From Planctomycetota bacterium (GTDB lineage Bacteria > Planctomycetota > UBA1135 > GCA-002748355), in the NCBI GenBank assembly GCA_011321845.1, contig DROQ01000134.1, positions 74,891 through 119,966 on the forward strand: 45,076 nt of DNA, in the 5' to 3' direction. A model generated the notes under the pieces. That model worked only from the letters and a program-made list of their open reading frames with translations, had not been told where the DNA came from and searched no databases. The stretch's first letter is position 1. Every line of letters starts with the position of its first letter. Shown in pieces: positions 24,476 to 33,374 of the stretch. The translations under genes and the position numbers were made by a program.

Positions 24476-24718
24476 TTAGATCTCTTCCTCGAGGCGTTCG
24501 ATGGTCATCCCGAAAATGAAGTGCTGGCGATAGACCCAGGCAAGGCGGTCCAGGGCTTCCTCGGGGAGAAGGAGTTCGCCCTCCACCCTGCGGCCCTCTC
24601 CCAGGAGGCCGCGCCGGTAGATCTCCAGGACAAAGGACTCCTCCACGCTATAAGCCTGGGCGGCCGAGGCGATACGCCAGTAGGCGACTCCTTCGATGTG
24701 GATGATCGGTTTGGTCAT
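24476..24718 (-). CDS. CbpM-like MerR-type chaperone modulator
   Basis: This 80-residue protein resembles CbpM, the small MerR-like helix-turn-helix partner that binds the J-domain of CbpA-type co-chaperones. YWRIASAAQAYSVEESFVLE looks like the first helices, and EALDRLAWVYRQHFIFGMTI like the C-terminal helices. The ATG overlaps the stop of the DnaJ-family gene by one base (TGATG), and GGGAGGTG lies 5 bases before it. CbpM inhibits CbpA in E. coli; here it may regulate the upstream-encoded co-chaperone in the same way. It is slightly shorter than typical CbpM (about 100). The family call rests on context plus weak similarity. Confidence 0.7.
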   Translation of the reverse strand: MTKPIIHIEGVAYWRIASAAQAYSVEESFVLEIYRRGLLGEGRRVEGELLLPEEALDRLAWVYRQHFIFGMTIERLEEEI

Positions 24719-25758
24719 CAGGACACCTCCCTGGCTCCACCGAGGACGGTGCTTGGGCCTTCTTTGGGCAACTCGGCGAGGAGCTGCCGCTGTTTCTCGC
24801 TGAGATGTTCGGGGAGGGCCATCCGCAGCTCGACATAGAAATTCCCTCGCCCCCCCTTGGCCGTGTGAAACCCCTTCCCTCGCAAACGGAGCTTTTGGCC
24901 GGCCTTGCTGTCCTTGGGGACCGTGACGACCACCACTCCGTCGGGCGTGCGAACATCCACCTTGGTTCCGAAGACCGCCTCCCAGGGAGCAATGGCCACC
25001 CAGGCATAGATGTCGGCGCCTTTGAAATGGTAGACATCATCCGCCTGGATCCGAAGGGTGAGAAGGAGGTCTCCCTTCTCCCCGCCTTCGATCCCCGGTT
25101 CGCCCAGTCCCCGGAGTCGCATTTTGAGCCCGTCCCGGATGTCCTTGGGGATCTTGAGGTCGATGGTCTTGCGCTCTCGGATCCTCCCCGTTCCTCCGCA
25201 GGTGGGACAGACATGGTTCTCGACGAAGCCGACTCCCCCGCAGGTGGGGCAGGTGCCGATGGCCCCGAACTCGAAACTGCTCTTTCCTCCCCGGATGGCG
25301 AGGGAGATGGGGATGGACAGCTCCGCCCTGAGGTCCGCCCCCTTCTGCCTGAAGCGGGCGTGACCGCCCCTGGAGCGGAAGCTCTGCTTGTAGTTTTGGC
25401 CGAAGTAGGTCTCGAAGAAGTCGGAGAAGGGGCTCCCCTGGCCGAAGCCTTCGAAGCCGGCTCCTCCACCTGCCCCCGCACCCGCGAAACCCTGCGGACC
25501 CCCGGGAGGTGGCTGGAAGTCCTGCCCATGCTTCCAGTTCTCCCCGAACTGGTCGTAGAGCTTGCGCTTTTCGGGATCCGAGAGCACCTCGTAAGCCTCG
25601 CTCAGGTGCTTGAACTTCTCCTCGGCCTTCTCGGGTTCCTTCCCCTTGTAGCGGTCGGGATGGAACTTCATCGCCAGCTTGCGATACGCCTTCTTGATCT
25701 CGTCCGCGCTGGCGGTGCGGGAGACGCCGAGAACCTTGTAGTAGTCTTGGAATTTCAT
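24718..25758 (-). CDS. DnaJ/CbpA-family co-chaperone with half zinc finger
   Basis: The 346-residue protein starts with a J-domain ([14 protein letters not shown] at residues 33-35), which stimulates the ATPase of DnaK. A Gly/Phe/Pro-rich linker at 80-125 follows. Then come the client-binding domains, with [11 protein letters not shown] at 139-149 and the C-terminal beta domain. Inside domain I are only two CxxCxGxG motifs (Cys170/173 and Cys184/187). DnaJ has four and CbpA has none, so at most one zinc can bind. ATG 25758 matches the family N-terminus; an in-frame ATG at 25785 adds nine residues and has a GGGAG about 10 bases upstream. The CbpM-like gene follows with a one-base overlap. Confidence 0.9.
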   Translation of the reverse strand: MKFQDYYKVLGVSRTASADEIKKAYRKLAMKFHPDRYKGKEPEKAEEKFKHLSEAYEVLSDPEKRKLYDQFGENWKHGQDFQPPPGGPQGFAGAGAGGGAGFEGFGQGSPFSDFFETYFGQNYKQSFRSRGGHARFRQKGADLRAELSIPISLAIRGGKSSFEFGAIGTCPTCGGVGFVENHVCPTCGGTGRIRERKTIDLKIPKDIRDGLKMRLRGLGEPGIEGGEKGDLLLTLRIQADDVYHFKGADIYAWVAIAPWEAVFGTKVDVRTPDGVVVVTVPKDSKAGQKLRLRGKGFHTAKGGRGNFYVELRMALPEHLSEKQRQLLAELPKEGPSTVLGGAREVS

Positions 25759-25814
25759 AGGCCGAGGATCCTTGCTCGGGTGCATGAATAAAACGCTCCC
25801 TGCCCAAAGGCAAC

Positions 25815-25859
25815 CAATAAAAAAGCCCCCCTCCCCTCGGAGGGGAGAAGGGCTCTTTT
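25815..25859 (-). terminator. Intrinsic terminator of the subtilase gene
   Basis: On the minus strand, 15 bases after the protease stop, AGCCC...CTCCCC pairs with GGGGAG...GGGCT around a CGA-type loop. The stem is followed by TTTTTTATT. The stem and U-run orientation fit termination of leftward transcription from the protease gene. The complement also has a short T-run after the stem (CTTTT), so some bidirectional activity is possible. Confidence 0.85.
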
Positions 25860-25873
25860 GGGGACGCAGGGAT

Positions 25874-28615
25874 TCAGCCGCCGATCTTTCCGGTCCCGGC
25901 GTTGGTGAAGACCAGGCCGAGGGCGTTGGCGGGCCGGTCCACCACGAACCATTGGTTGTGGAAGACCTTGCCGATCAGGCTGCGGTCATTGGGGGTGGGG
26001 AGGACGAGGGTTCCCCCGCCGCTGGTACCCGTGGGGACGGCCCCGAGGATCAGGTCGAAGGAGACATAGAGCTTGCAGCCGGTCCCCCCGATGAAGCTCA
26101 GGTCCCAGGGAAGGGGCACCGGCCCCCAGCGGGTCTTGGAGAGGCCGAAGAGAAGGACGGCGACCGAGTTCTTGCGCGCCTGGCTCAGATGGATACGGAA
26201 GCTCCGGTTGATTTCCGGGGCTCCGGTGTTGGTGAGCTGAGGGATGGCTCCCACTGGGGGGGCGTTGTCGAAGCGCATGACCAGCCCATAGTTCCGTTGG
26301 ACGTATCCCGTCGTCGCTGTGGGGTTCAAGGCGTAGAGGCGGGAAGTCGTCGCCCGGCTTCCAAAGGCGGCATCCAAGTAATAGAAGGTGGAGGTGGGGG
26401 AGCTGTTCGTCATCTCGATCAAGAGGCTCAAAGACCTCGTTTGCTGGTAGACGAAGGGGCGGGAGAACTTGATGTTCACCGCGAACTTCTTGGGGTCGCT
26501 GTTCCTTCCGGTGAGGGTCGGCAGTCGAAGGGTCCCATTGAAAACCTGGACAGCGCTACCTGTCTTGAAGTTGGCCGCAAAGTTCGTGGTCAGAGTCGCG
26601 GGGGTCTTGAAGGTATAACCCAGGAGGATTTTCAAGGGGATGCTTCCGCCGGCGCGGCCGGAAATGCGGTCGTCCTGACGGAAGGAGACCCCGGTCATGA
26701 CGGCGTTTCTCAGCTCGGAGTTGGAGAAGACCTGCTGGTAGCGGATCCTGGCCCTCCCGAGAGGGTAGTAGTTGCCGCTGTTTCCCATGACCGTCCGATA
26801 GGCTGCGGGAACGACCTGGCCTGAGACCTGGTTGCTCTGCCCCGTCCCCTTGCATCCGGTGCCGAAGAGGGTGTAGGACCCTGGAACGCTGGTGTTGTTG
26901 GAAGTGTCCGAAGTCGATGCCCAGGCGAAGGGCTGCGTCCTGGCCGAGAGGGATTTGCCATAGACCTCGATGACATAGACCCCTGTGGAGGGAGCGGTAA
27001 ACCTCACGAACTCCAAGGTGGAGACCGGGTTGGCCGAACGGACGATGCTTGTGTTGCCGTTTCGGATCTCGAGATCCAGGTTGGAAAAGACGCTGCTGTT
27101 TACGTTCAGGCGGTTCCAGGCGATGGCGACCTGGTACTTGCGTCCCCGGACGACCTTGAGATTCCGCCGAAAGACGCGGACGGATCGGTTCACCGAGGCG
27201 AGGCCGTGCCGCAGGCTGCTGCTCGCGACCTGGTGGGCCGTGGGGTTGTGGAGATAACCGACCCCGGGACCCGTGGAAACTTGGGTCGATCCGGTCCCCG
27301 CGTTGGCTTGGGCGGAGGCGAGGAGGATGGCCTTGGCTTCGTAGCTTTTGAGGGCGGTGAACCTTCCCCGGAGCAAGGTCGCCGAACCGCAGACCTGGGG
27401 AGAGGCCATCGAAGTTCCGGAGCCGACGTAGTCGCTCGTCTCGTTGTTGCGCCGGGCCATGTTGGTGGAAACGCCGTTGGCGCAGATGTCCGGGAACTTC
27501 ATGTTCCCATTGATCATTCCGCGGGAGGAGAAACTGGCGAGAGTGTGGCTGTTCTCACGGACCGCCCCCACCGAGAGACCGTTGAGGTTGAGCTGGCTCC
27601 TGCTGGTGCTGCTCCCCGAGTTTCCCGCGGCGGTGCAAACGAGGAGATCCGCGGTCAGGGCCGCCTGGTCGGCCGCCTTCTGTTCGACGGAGAGAGGGTT
27701 GGGGCTCCCTGTGTAGGAGAGGTTGGAGGCTTTGATCTTGTAGCGGGCGGTGTCGATCACGATCTGCTGGTAGGACCGGACCATATTGGTGAGCGAGGAG
27801 CTTCCATTTGTGGAGTTCGCGATGGAATAGCCCGCGATGTTGGCGTCGAAGGCATGGCCCATGTCGGCCGTGCTCGTCCGCCACTTCCACCCGGCGGCGA
27901 TGGAGGCGACCCCCGTTCCGTGGCCGTGGACGTCGTCGGGGGACATGGAGCCCATCTTGCGATTGAGGACTAGCCTGGTCGTGCTCGATCCCCGCCTGGA
28001 ATAGGTGATGTGGGGCTTGCCGCTCCCGTTCATGTTCTCGTCCTGTCCCGTGTCGATGATGGCGCAGGCGACCCCGAGTCCTGTGATTCCACGCGCCTGG
28101 AGGGAGTCCGAGTCATGGTTGTTTTTGTCGGTCGCGGTTTTGATCAGGGGAACCGTCTCCAAATCCGGCTGGAGATAGGCGACCCGTTTCAGGGCCCGGA
28201 GTTGGGGGAGCTTTTCGGGCTTCAACTCGACGACCGCCGCGTTGACGAGCCAGAACTGGTCGGTGACCACTCCACCGAGGGCCTCGACCTTTTCGACGAA
28301 GTCCGCCTGGTCGGCGCGGGCCTTCCGGGCGAGTTCCTTGGCGAGAGCTTCGACCCGGTCGGGATTGGCCGCGCCCGCGTACTCGGCGTTGAGAGCGGCC
28401 AGATCGAAGGAACGGGATTTGAAGTGAACAATCCATCGCTGGCTCCCCGGGGCTTTGCCTGGGAGAGGCTTTCCCTCGAAGAGGGGGGTCCCAGCTGATG
28501 AAACAGGATGGGGATCAGGGGATGTCCCGGGGACCGAAGGTCCTTGGGCGGGGCTTTGTTTTCCCAGGAACAGGCTGAGAAGGGAGAGGGAAAGAACAAT
28601 GGTAGGAGATCGCAT
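25874..28615 (-). CDS. Secreted S8 subtilisin-like serine protease
   Basis: The 913-residue preproprotein has a signal peptide (residues 1-24, ending SPAQG). An inhibitor-I9-like propeptide lies at about 60-155. The S8 catalytic domain has Asp188 in AIIDTG, His232 in HGHGTGV, oxyanion Asn332 in AAGNSG and Ser402 in GSGTSMASP. Beyond about 520 is a P-domain-like beta sandwich. Two modules follow, each bearing a TGC motif ([10 protein letters not shown] and [10 protein letters not shown]), a pattern I associate with secreted planctomycete proteins. ATG 28615 follows GAGGA by 5 bases. An open extension upstream to 29017 has no signal and is not used. The enzyme should degrade proteins outside the cell or in the periplasm. 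The modules' function is unknown. Confidence 0.92.
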   Translation of the reverse strand: MRSPTIVLSLSLLSLFLGKQSPAQGPSVPGTSPDPHPVSSAGTPLFEGKPLPGKAPGSQRWIVHFKSRSFDLAALNAEYAGAANPDRVEALAKELARKARADQADFVEKVEALGGVVTDQFWLVNAAVVELKPEKLPQLRALKRVAYLQPDLETVPLIKTATDKNNHDSDSLQARGITGLGVACAIIDTGQDENMNGSGKPHITYSRRGSSTTRLVLNRKMGSMSPDDVHGHGTGVASIAAGWKWRTSTADMGHAFDANIAGYSIANSTNGSSSLTNMVRSYQQIVIDTARYKIKASNLSYTGSPNPLSVEQKAADQAALTADLLVCTAAGNSGSSTSRSQLNLNGLSVGAVRENSHTLASFSSRGMINGNMKFPDICANGVSTNMARRNNETSDYVGSGTSMASPQVCGSATLLRGRFTALKSYEAKAILLASAQANAGTGSTQVSTGPGVGYLHNPTAHQVASSSLRHGLASVNRSVRVFRRNLKVVRGRKYQVAIAWNRLNVNSSVFSNLDLEIRNGNTSIVRSANPVSTLEFVRFTAPSTGVYVIEVYGKSLSARTQPFAWASTSDTSNNTSVPGSYTLFGTGCKGTGQSNQVSGQVVPAAYRTVMGNSGNYYPLGRARIRYQQVFSNSELRNAVMTGVSFRQDDRISGRAGGSIPLKILLGYTFKTPATLTTNFAANFKTGSAVQVFNGTLRLPTLTGRNSDPKKFAVNIKFSRPFVYQQTRSLSLLIEMTNSSPTSTFYYLDAAFGSRATTSRLYALNPTATTGYVQRNYGLVMRFDNAPPVGAIPQLTNTGAPEINRSFRIHLSQARKNSVAVLLFGLSKTRWGPVPLPWDLSFIGGTGCKLYVSFDLILGAVPTGTSGGGTLVLPTPNDRSLIGKVFHNQWFVVDRPANALGLVFTNAGTGKIGG

Positions 28616-29010
28616 TGTGGTCCTCGAAGGTGTCAAAAGGAAAAAAAAGGGAAAAATGGGGCAAGGAAGGCTCGAATCCTCCCTCCCACGGCGGATTCTA
28701 GGACAGGAATCCTCCGGGAAGATCAGACTGGGAAAGATCCCGTGCCGACTCCTGGATGGACGGTTCGAGCCCGGGAAAAGGTTCCTCTTTTTTCGAATGA
28801 AAGCAATTCCGCCCTTTTCTTCTCCGGGGTCCGTAGGCTTTGGAAAAGCCCCTGACAGGGAAGTTTTCTCAAGAAACGGAAAGTTGCCTGAAAGGAAATG
28901 CCGATGGATTGCAGGGGATGGGGGTGGAAACCCGGCTGGTTCTTTTTGGGGATTCCCTGGTCCTCGGAAGGCTTGAGGGTGGGGAACCTGCTGCTTTTGG
29001 AGACCTTCAC
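28616..29010. other. Intergenic region between divergent protease and redox-cluster genes
   Basis: This 395-base gap should hold divergent promoters. It contains A-rich runs near the protease start (28637-28655) and a 6-bp hairpin GGATTC/GAATCC at 28693-28712 with an 8-base loop. No convincing -35/-10 pair, tRNA or conserved gene is seen. The plus-strand frame is open from 28840, but the codons before 29011 look unlike the downstream protein. Confidence 0.45.
28999..29002 (+). promoter_or_regulatory. Ribosome-binding site supporting the TTG 29011 start
   Basis: GGAG at 28999-29002 lies 8 bases before TTG 29011, which places the first membrane helix (MTLILALFLLPTLVLLAIL) right at the N-terminus. 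ATG codons at 28840 and 28918 are in frame but give a non-conserved leader. Confidence 0.5.
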
Positions 29011-31305
29011 TTGACACTGATCCTCGCCCTGTTCCTGCTACCGACCTTGGTCCTCCTGGCCATCCTCCAACGCCGCTCCGAGTGGCGACGGACGCTCGCC
29101 GAGCTGGAGGAGAAGAAGCAGGCCAGGGAGAAGGGACGGACCAAGGGCCGCCTTCAGACCCCCGAGGTGGATCTGCAAAAATGTATCGGCTGCGGCGCCT
29201 GCCTGGACGCCTGCCCCGAGGGAAAGGTCTTCTCCCTGATCCATGGGCAGGCCATCGTTGTGCAAGGGGCCCTCTGCGTGGGCCATGGGTTTTGTGCCTC
29301 GGCCTGCCCGGTGGGTGGGATCGCAGTCACGGTCTCCGACCTGGAAACCCGTCGAGATCTCCCTGTTCTGGCCGAAAACCTGGAGGCTGTGGGCTGCCCA
29401 GGCCTTTTCCTGGCAGGGGAATTGACAGGCTTCGCCCTTGTGAAGACCGCCATTCAGCATGGGCAGCTCGTCGCCCGGGAAGTCGCCGCGCGGGTGGCAA
29501 AATGGGCCCCCCGCCCACAACCTGTTCTCGCGGCCCAGGCCACGGGACCCTTGGGGAGTTCGGACCCCTGGGAAGAATCCTCCAGGCAAAGGGAATGGGA
29601 TCTGGTGATCGTGGGGTCGGGGCCTGCTGGGCTCAGCTGCGCCCTGGCGGCAAAGGAAGCAGGGCTCCACTTCGTAGTCCTCGAGCGGGAACGGGAGATC
29701 GGGGGAACCGTCGCCCGTTATCCCCGCCGCAAGATGGTTCTGACCCAACCCGTCGAGATCCCCGGCTTCGGCCTCCTGAAAAAGAAAAGCATCGAGAAGG
29801 AGGAGTTGATCCAGCTCTGGAAAGGGCTCGCCGAGGACCACGGACTTCCGATCCGCTTTGGCGAAGAACTGGTGTCGGTCCAGCGCGAAGGAGGGGCGTA
29901 CAGGATCCGGACCCAGAAGGGTGAATTCTGGACTCCCCATGTCTGTCTCGCCCTCGGGCGCAGGGGGACGCCGCGAAAATTGGGGGTCCCTGGAGAGGAT
30001 CTGCCCAAGGTGGCCTACAGTCTCTTGGACGCTCAGAGTTACCGGGGAGAGGAAATCCTTGTAGTGGGGGGTGGGGATTCGGCCGTCGAGGCGGCGGTGG
30101 GCCTCTCGAGGCAGCCGGGAAACCGGGTGGTGCTGAGCTACCGGCGGGGGGCCTTCAACCGGATCAAGTCGCGCAATGAGGCCAAGCTCGAGGAAGCCTT
30201 GCAAGGCGGCCAGCTCAAAATCCTTTTCGAGAGCCAGGTCCGGGAGATCCGAGAGGATTCGGTGCTTCTCCAAGTCAAGGGAAAGGACAAGCTCATCCGC
30301 ATCCGCAACAGCCATGTTTTCATTTTCGCGGGGGGCATTCCTCCCTTCGGTCAGCTGGAGGAGGCGGGGGTCTCCTTCGATCCGGAGGTCCGCAAGGCAT
30401 TTTCGGAGCCTGAGCCGGGTCGGGGCCTGGTCACTCCTCTGCTCGCGGTCCTCCTCCTCTCCCTGGGTGGGCTTCTCTTCTGGAAGGGGAATGAAGGCTA
30501 CTATTCCCTCCCCCTCAGCGAGCGGGTTCTCCACCCCAGCCACGAGTGGCTCGCCCCGGGGCGCAACCTGGGGCTCCTCATGGGACTGGTCGGGACGGGG
30601 GCCATCCTCCTCAACCTGTTCTACCTCTTCCGCAAGTCCAGACTGGGTTCCTGGATCCCGGGGAACCTTCGGGCATGGATGAACTTCCACGTGGGGACGG
30701 GCATCCTCTCCCTCCTGCTGATCTACATCCACGCCGGGGGGATGCCGCGGCAGGCTTCGGGGGGCTTCGCCCTCCTGGCCTTGGCGGTCCTGGTGGTGAC
30801 GGGGGGGATCGGTCGCTGGTTCTACGCCTTTGTCCCCCGGGCCGCCAACGGGCGGGAGCTGCAGCTGGACGAAGTGCGCGACAAGCTCCGGGCGGTGGCC
30901 AGCGAGTGGGACACCGACCAGCCCGGGGTTGGGGCCCGGATCCAGGCCAAGATCGAGAAGGCGATCCAGTACGGAGCCTGGAGGAACTCTTTCCGGGCGC
31001 GGCTGGTGGCCCTGCTTCGGGCGCGGGGGACTCTGCGCCGTCTCCTTCGGGAAGTGGAGGAGGAACTGCAGGGGGCGCGGCTGGGCAAGCCCCAGGTGCG
31101 GCGCATCCTGTTTCTGACCCGGCGGGCCTTCCGGGCTGCGATGGCGGCGGCCCACTTCGAGGAGATCCGAGGGCTGTTGGCGACCTGGCGCTATCTGCAT
31201 CGTTGGGTGGCCCTGCTCATGGTCCTCCTGGCGGCGCTGCATATCTGGGACGCTCTGCACTACGCGCGCCTGGACCTTGGGCTCTTTCTGGGAGGTTGGC
31301 GATGA
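29011..31305 (+). CDS. Ferredoxin-flavin oxidoreductase-cytochrome b membrane fusion
   Basis: The 764-residue protein joins several redox modules. Residues 2-20 are a membrane anchor. A two-cluster ferredoxin domain follows, CIGCGACLDACP from Cys58, then CVGHGFCASACP from Cys89, where a His92 replaces one cysteine. A short AGELTGFALVKTAIQHG segment leads to a thioredoxin-reductase-like flavoprotein (GSGPAG at 202-207, GGGDSA at 353-358). About five membrane helices begin near 474, with histidines in MNFHVG, YIHAGG, YLHRWV and AALHIWDALHY that could hold b haems. It could pass electrons from NAD(P)H or ferredoxin through the inner membrane, in either direction, to the 23-haem cytochrome whose ATG overlaps its stop. 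The TTG start is the least certain point. Confidence 0.85.
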   Translation: MTLILALFLLPTLVLLAILQRRSEWRRTLAELEEKKQAREKGRTKGRLQTPEVDLQKCIGCGACLDACPEGKVFSLIHGQAIVVQGALCVGHGFCASACPVGGIAVTVSDLETRRDLPVLAENLEAVGCPGLFLAGELTGFALVKTAIQHGQLVAREVAARVAKWAPRPQPVLAAQATGPLGSSDPWEESSRQREWDLVIVGSGPAGLSCALAAKEAGLHFVVLEREREIGGTVARYPRRKMVLTQPVEIPGFGLLKKKSIEKEELIQLWKGLAEDHGLPIRFGEELVSVQREGGAYRIRTQKGEFWTPHVCLALGRRGTPRKLGVPGEDLPKVAYSLLDAQSYRGEEILVVGGGDSAVEAAVGLSRQPGNRVVLSYRRGAFNRIKSRNEAKLEEALQGGQLKILFESQVREIREDSVLLQVKGKDKLIRIRNSHVFIFAGGIPPFGQLEEAGVSFDPEVRKAFSEPEPGRGLVTPLLAVLLLSLGGLLFWKGNEGYYSLPLSERVLHPSHEWLAPGRNLGLLMGLVGTGAILLNLFYLFRKSRLGSWIPGNLRAWMNFHVGTGILSLLLIYIHAGGMPRQASGGFALLALAVLVVTGGIGRWFYAFVPRAANGRELQLDEVRDKLRAVASEWDTDQPGVGARIQAKIEKAIQYGAWRNSFRARLVALLRARGTLRRLLREVEEELQGARLGKPQVRRILFLTRRAFRAAMAAAHFEEIRGLLATWRYLHRWVALLMVLLAALHIWDALHYARLDLGLFLGGWR

Positions 31306-33374
31306 AGCTTCGTTTCCTGGTCTCGGTGTCGAGTCTCATTCTGGTCGTTCTGCTGGTCTTCTGGCAGCGGGAGACCCGGCCTTCGCCGGGGCCGCTCTCG
31401 GCGGTGCATGAGCGGGACTCGAGAATCGAGGAGCAGGACTGCGAACTCTGCCATGACGCGCAGCGGAACAGTTTCGCCCCCTGTGCCGAGTGTCACGGGG
31501 AGATCCAACGGTCGATTGCCGCCAAGAAGGGCTTGCATGGGCGGCTTAGGGAGCCGGAGGACTGTGGGCGTTGCCACGGAGAGCATCGGGGGCCGGGGGC
31601 CGGGTTGGTGACAGAGGCCGCGTTCGAGCGCTCGGGCTACGCGGGGCGGGAGGGGTACAAGCATGAGGGCCTGCGTTTTGGTTTGTCAGGGGCCCATGAG
31701 AAACTGGATTGCGCCCAGTGCCACAAGCTGTCGGGGCTTCCGCTCTTGCCGGTGGGAAAGAAGCGTTTCCTGGGCCTTCGCCAGGGTTGCGCGGGCTGCC
31801 ACGACGATCCGCACAAGGGCAAGCAGGGCGAGGACTGCGCCTCCTGTCATGGACAGGAACGGCCCTTCGAGCAGGTGGCCACCTTTGAGCACACTGCTGA
31901 TTTCCCCCTGGTCGAGGGGCATGCGGGTCTGGCTTGCAGCAAGTGTCACGACAACCTCAGGGACCGAAGCTCCGAGGAGATCCGAAAGGAAACGGGCCAC
32001 GCCTGCGCAGACTGCCACCAGGACCCGCACGCGGCCGGGGGCAAGGGGCTGCAGTTCGAGACCAAGAAGGACTGTGCCCTCTGCCATGGGACGAAGAGTT
32101 TCGAGGAGCCGCTGCTCGGGACCAAGGATCACGCCAAGTTCGGGTCGGAGCTGAAGGGTGTGCACCGTGAGCAGGACTGTGCCGAATGCCACGAAGGCGG
32201 GAAGCGGGAGAGCATCTCCCAGCGGATGCGCTGGGTGGCCGCGGACCTCAAACCCCAGGTGCTCTCCGATGCATGGGTGCCCAAGGATCCGGGGGACTGC
32301 GCGGTCTGCCATCTTGCGCCGCACACCAAGGCCTTCCTCGCGGGGCAGGGCATGGGGGCGCCGGTGGCGAGTTGTGCTGGATGCCACGAGGCGGCCGCGC
32401 GGCGATTCGGGCGGCCGGAAGCCCGGATGAACCTCGAGATCCACGCCAAGGGCGGGGTCCCGCTTGAGGGGGCCCACCGAGAGTTGGACTGCGAGCGCTG
32501 CCACAAGGAGGCTGGAACGAGGCCCTCGGGAAGGAATCCCAAGGCGGTCTTCGCCGCCTTTCGGAAACGGTTTCCGGGGCGCGACATGAAGGGCTGCAAG
32601 GTCTGCCACGAGGATGTGCACGCGGGGGATTTCGACAAGGGACCCTTCGAGGGCCAGGAATGTTCGGCTTGCCACTCGGACGCACATTTTTCGCCGTCGC
32701 TCTTCGACACGGAGACGCACGCCAGGACTTCCTTCGCCCTGACCGGCGCCCACGAAGCCCTGGCCTGCACGGCCTGCCACAAAGAACTTCGGGTCTCGGG
32801 GACCCAGAAGGTGCGCCGTTTCGGAGGCCTGGAGGGGCGCTGTCTGGGCTGCCATCGCGATCCTCATGGGGACCGTTTGGTTCGGCCCCTGGGGGCCGGG
32901 GCCAGGGATCCCAAGAACTGCCAGAACTGCCACGACACCACCCATTTCCAGCCGCCGAAAAAGGGCGCCTTCGACCACGGGCGGGACACCCGTTTCGCTC
33001 TGCTGGGGGCCCACAAGGCCGCCGCCTGCGAGCGTTGCCACGCTCCGGCGACCAAGGCTGGGGACGGGAGCCTGGTCCGGGAGAGTCCGCCCCAGACCTG
33101 CGAAGCCTGCCATGACGATCCCCACCTGGGCCAGTTCCGGCGGACAGGGCGCAATGACTGCCTGAACTGCCATAGCCAGGACAAGTTCAAGCCCGTGCAC
33201 TTCGACCACGAAAAGGACAGCCGCTTCGCCCTCGGCAAAAACCACGCCCGCGTGGCCTGTGCCGCCTGCCATCAGCCGACCCGCCTCAAATCCGGTGAAA
33301 AGGTCATCCTCTACCGTCCCCTCCCCCGGACCTGCAAAGGCTGCCACGGCTTGCCGGGCAAGGGGGGAAAATGA
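31302..33374 (+). CDS. 23-haem c-type cytochrome
   Basis: The 690-residue protein has an uncleaved-looking or Sec-type hydrophobic N-terminus (residues 6-22). It carries 23 CXXCH motifs spread from residue 46 to the C-terminus. Between motifs a segment recurs: an FxH or xxH, a short hydrophobic stretch, then GAH and a CxxCH (for example FALLGAHKAAACERCH). This places candidate distal histidines like cytochrome c3 or NrfB relatives. It probably wires electrons across the periplasm. The ATG overlaps the fusion protein's stop (31302-31305), with GGGAGG 6 bases upstream, and its stop overlaps the next ATG the same way, so the proteins are made together. No catalytic site such as a nitrite or hydroxylamine reductase signature is seen. 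Confidence 0.93.
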   Translation: MKLRFLVSVSSLILVVLLVFWQRETRPSPGPLSAVHERDSRIEEQDCELCHDAQRNSFAPCAECHGEIQRSIAAKKGLHGRLREPEDCGRCHGEHRGPGAGLVTEAAFERSGYAGREGYKHEGLRFGLSGAHEKLDCAQCHKLSGLPLLPVGKKRFLGLRQGCAGCHDDPHKGKQGEDCASCHGQERPFEQVATFEHTADFPLVEGHAGLACSKCHDNLRDRSSEEIRKETGHACADCHQDPHAAGGKGLQFETKKDCALCHGTKSFEEPLLGTKDHAKFGSELKGVHREQDCAECHEGGKRESISQRMRWVAADLKPQVLSDAWVPKDPGDCAVCHLAPHTKAFLAGQGMGAPVASCAGCHEAAARRFGRPEARMNLEIHAKGGVPLEGAHRELDCERCHKEAGTRPSGRNPKAVFAAFRKRFPGRDMKGCKVCHEDVHAGDFDKGPFEGQECSACHSDAHFSPSLFDTETHARTSFALTGAHEALACTACHKELRVSGTQKVRRFGGLEGRCLGCHRDPHGDRLVRPLGAGARDPKNCQNCHDTTHFQPPKKGAFDHGRDTRFALLGAHKAAACERCHAPATKAGDGSLVRESPPQTCEACHDDPHLGQFRRTGRNDCLNCHSQDKFKPVHFDHEKDSRFALGKNHARVACAACHQPTRLKSGEKVILYRPLPRTCKGCHGLPGKGGK

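Noticed and set aside
28640-28725. tRNA-like pieces (TTCGA-type loop and a GGATTC/GAATCC hairpin)
   Set aside because: No acceptor stem pairs and the anticodon-type loop is eight bases; the parts cannot be folded into a cloverleaf.
28840-29010. ATG 28840 as the start of the redox fusion protein
   Set aside because: The added 57 residues resemble neither a signal peptide nor the family, and lie in a compositionally intergenic stretch; TTG 29011 has a good ribosome-binding site.
30546-31301. Upstream extension of the 23-haem cytochrome frame
   Set aside because: It runs out of frame through the preceding membrane domain; ATG 31302 overlaps that gene's stop and begins a hydrophobic leader.
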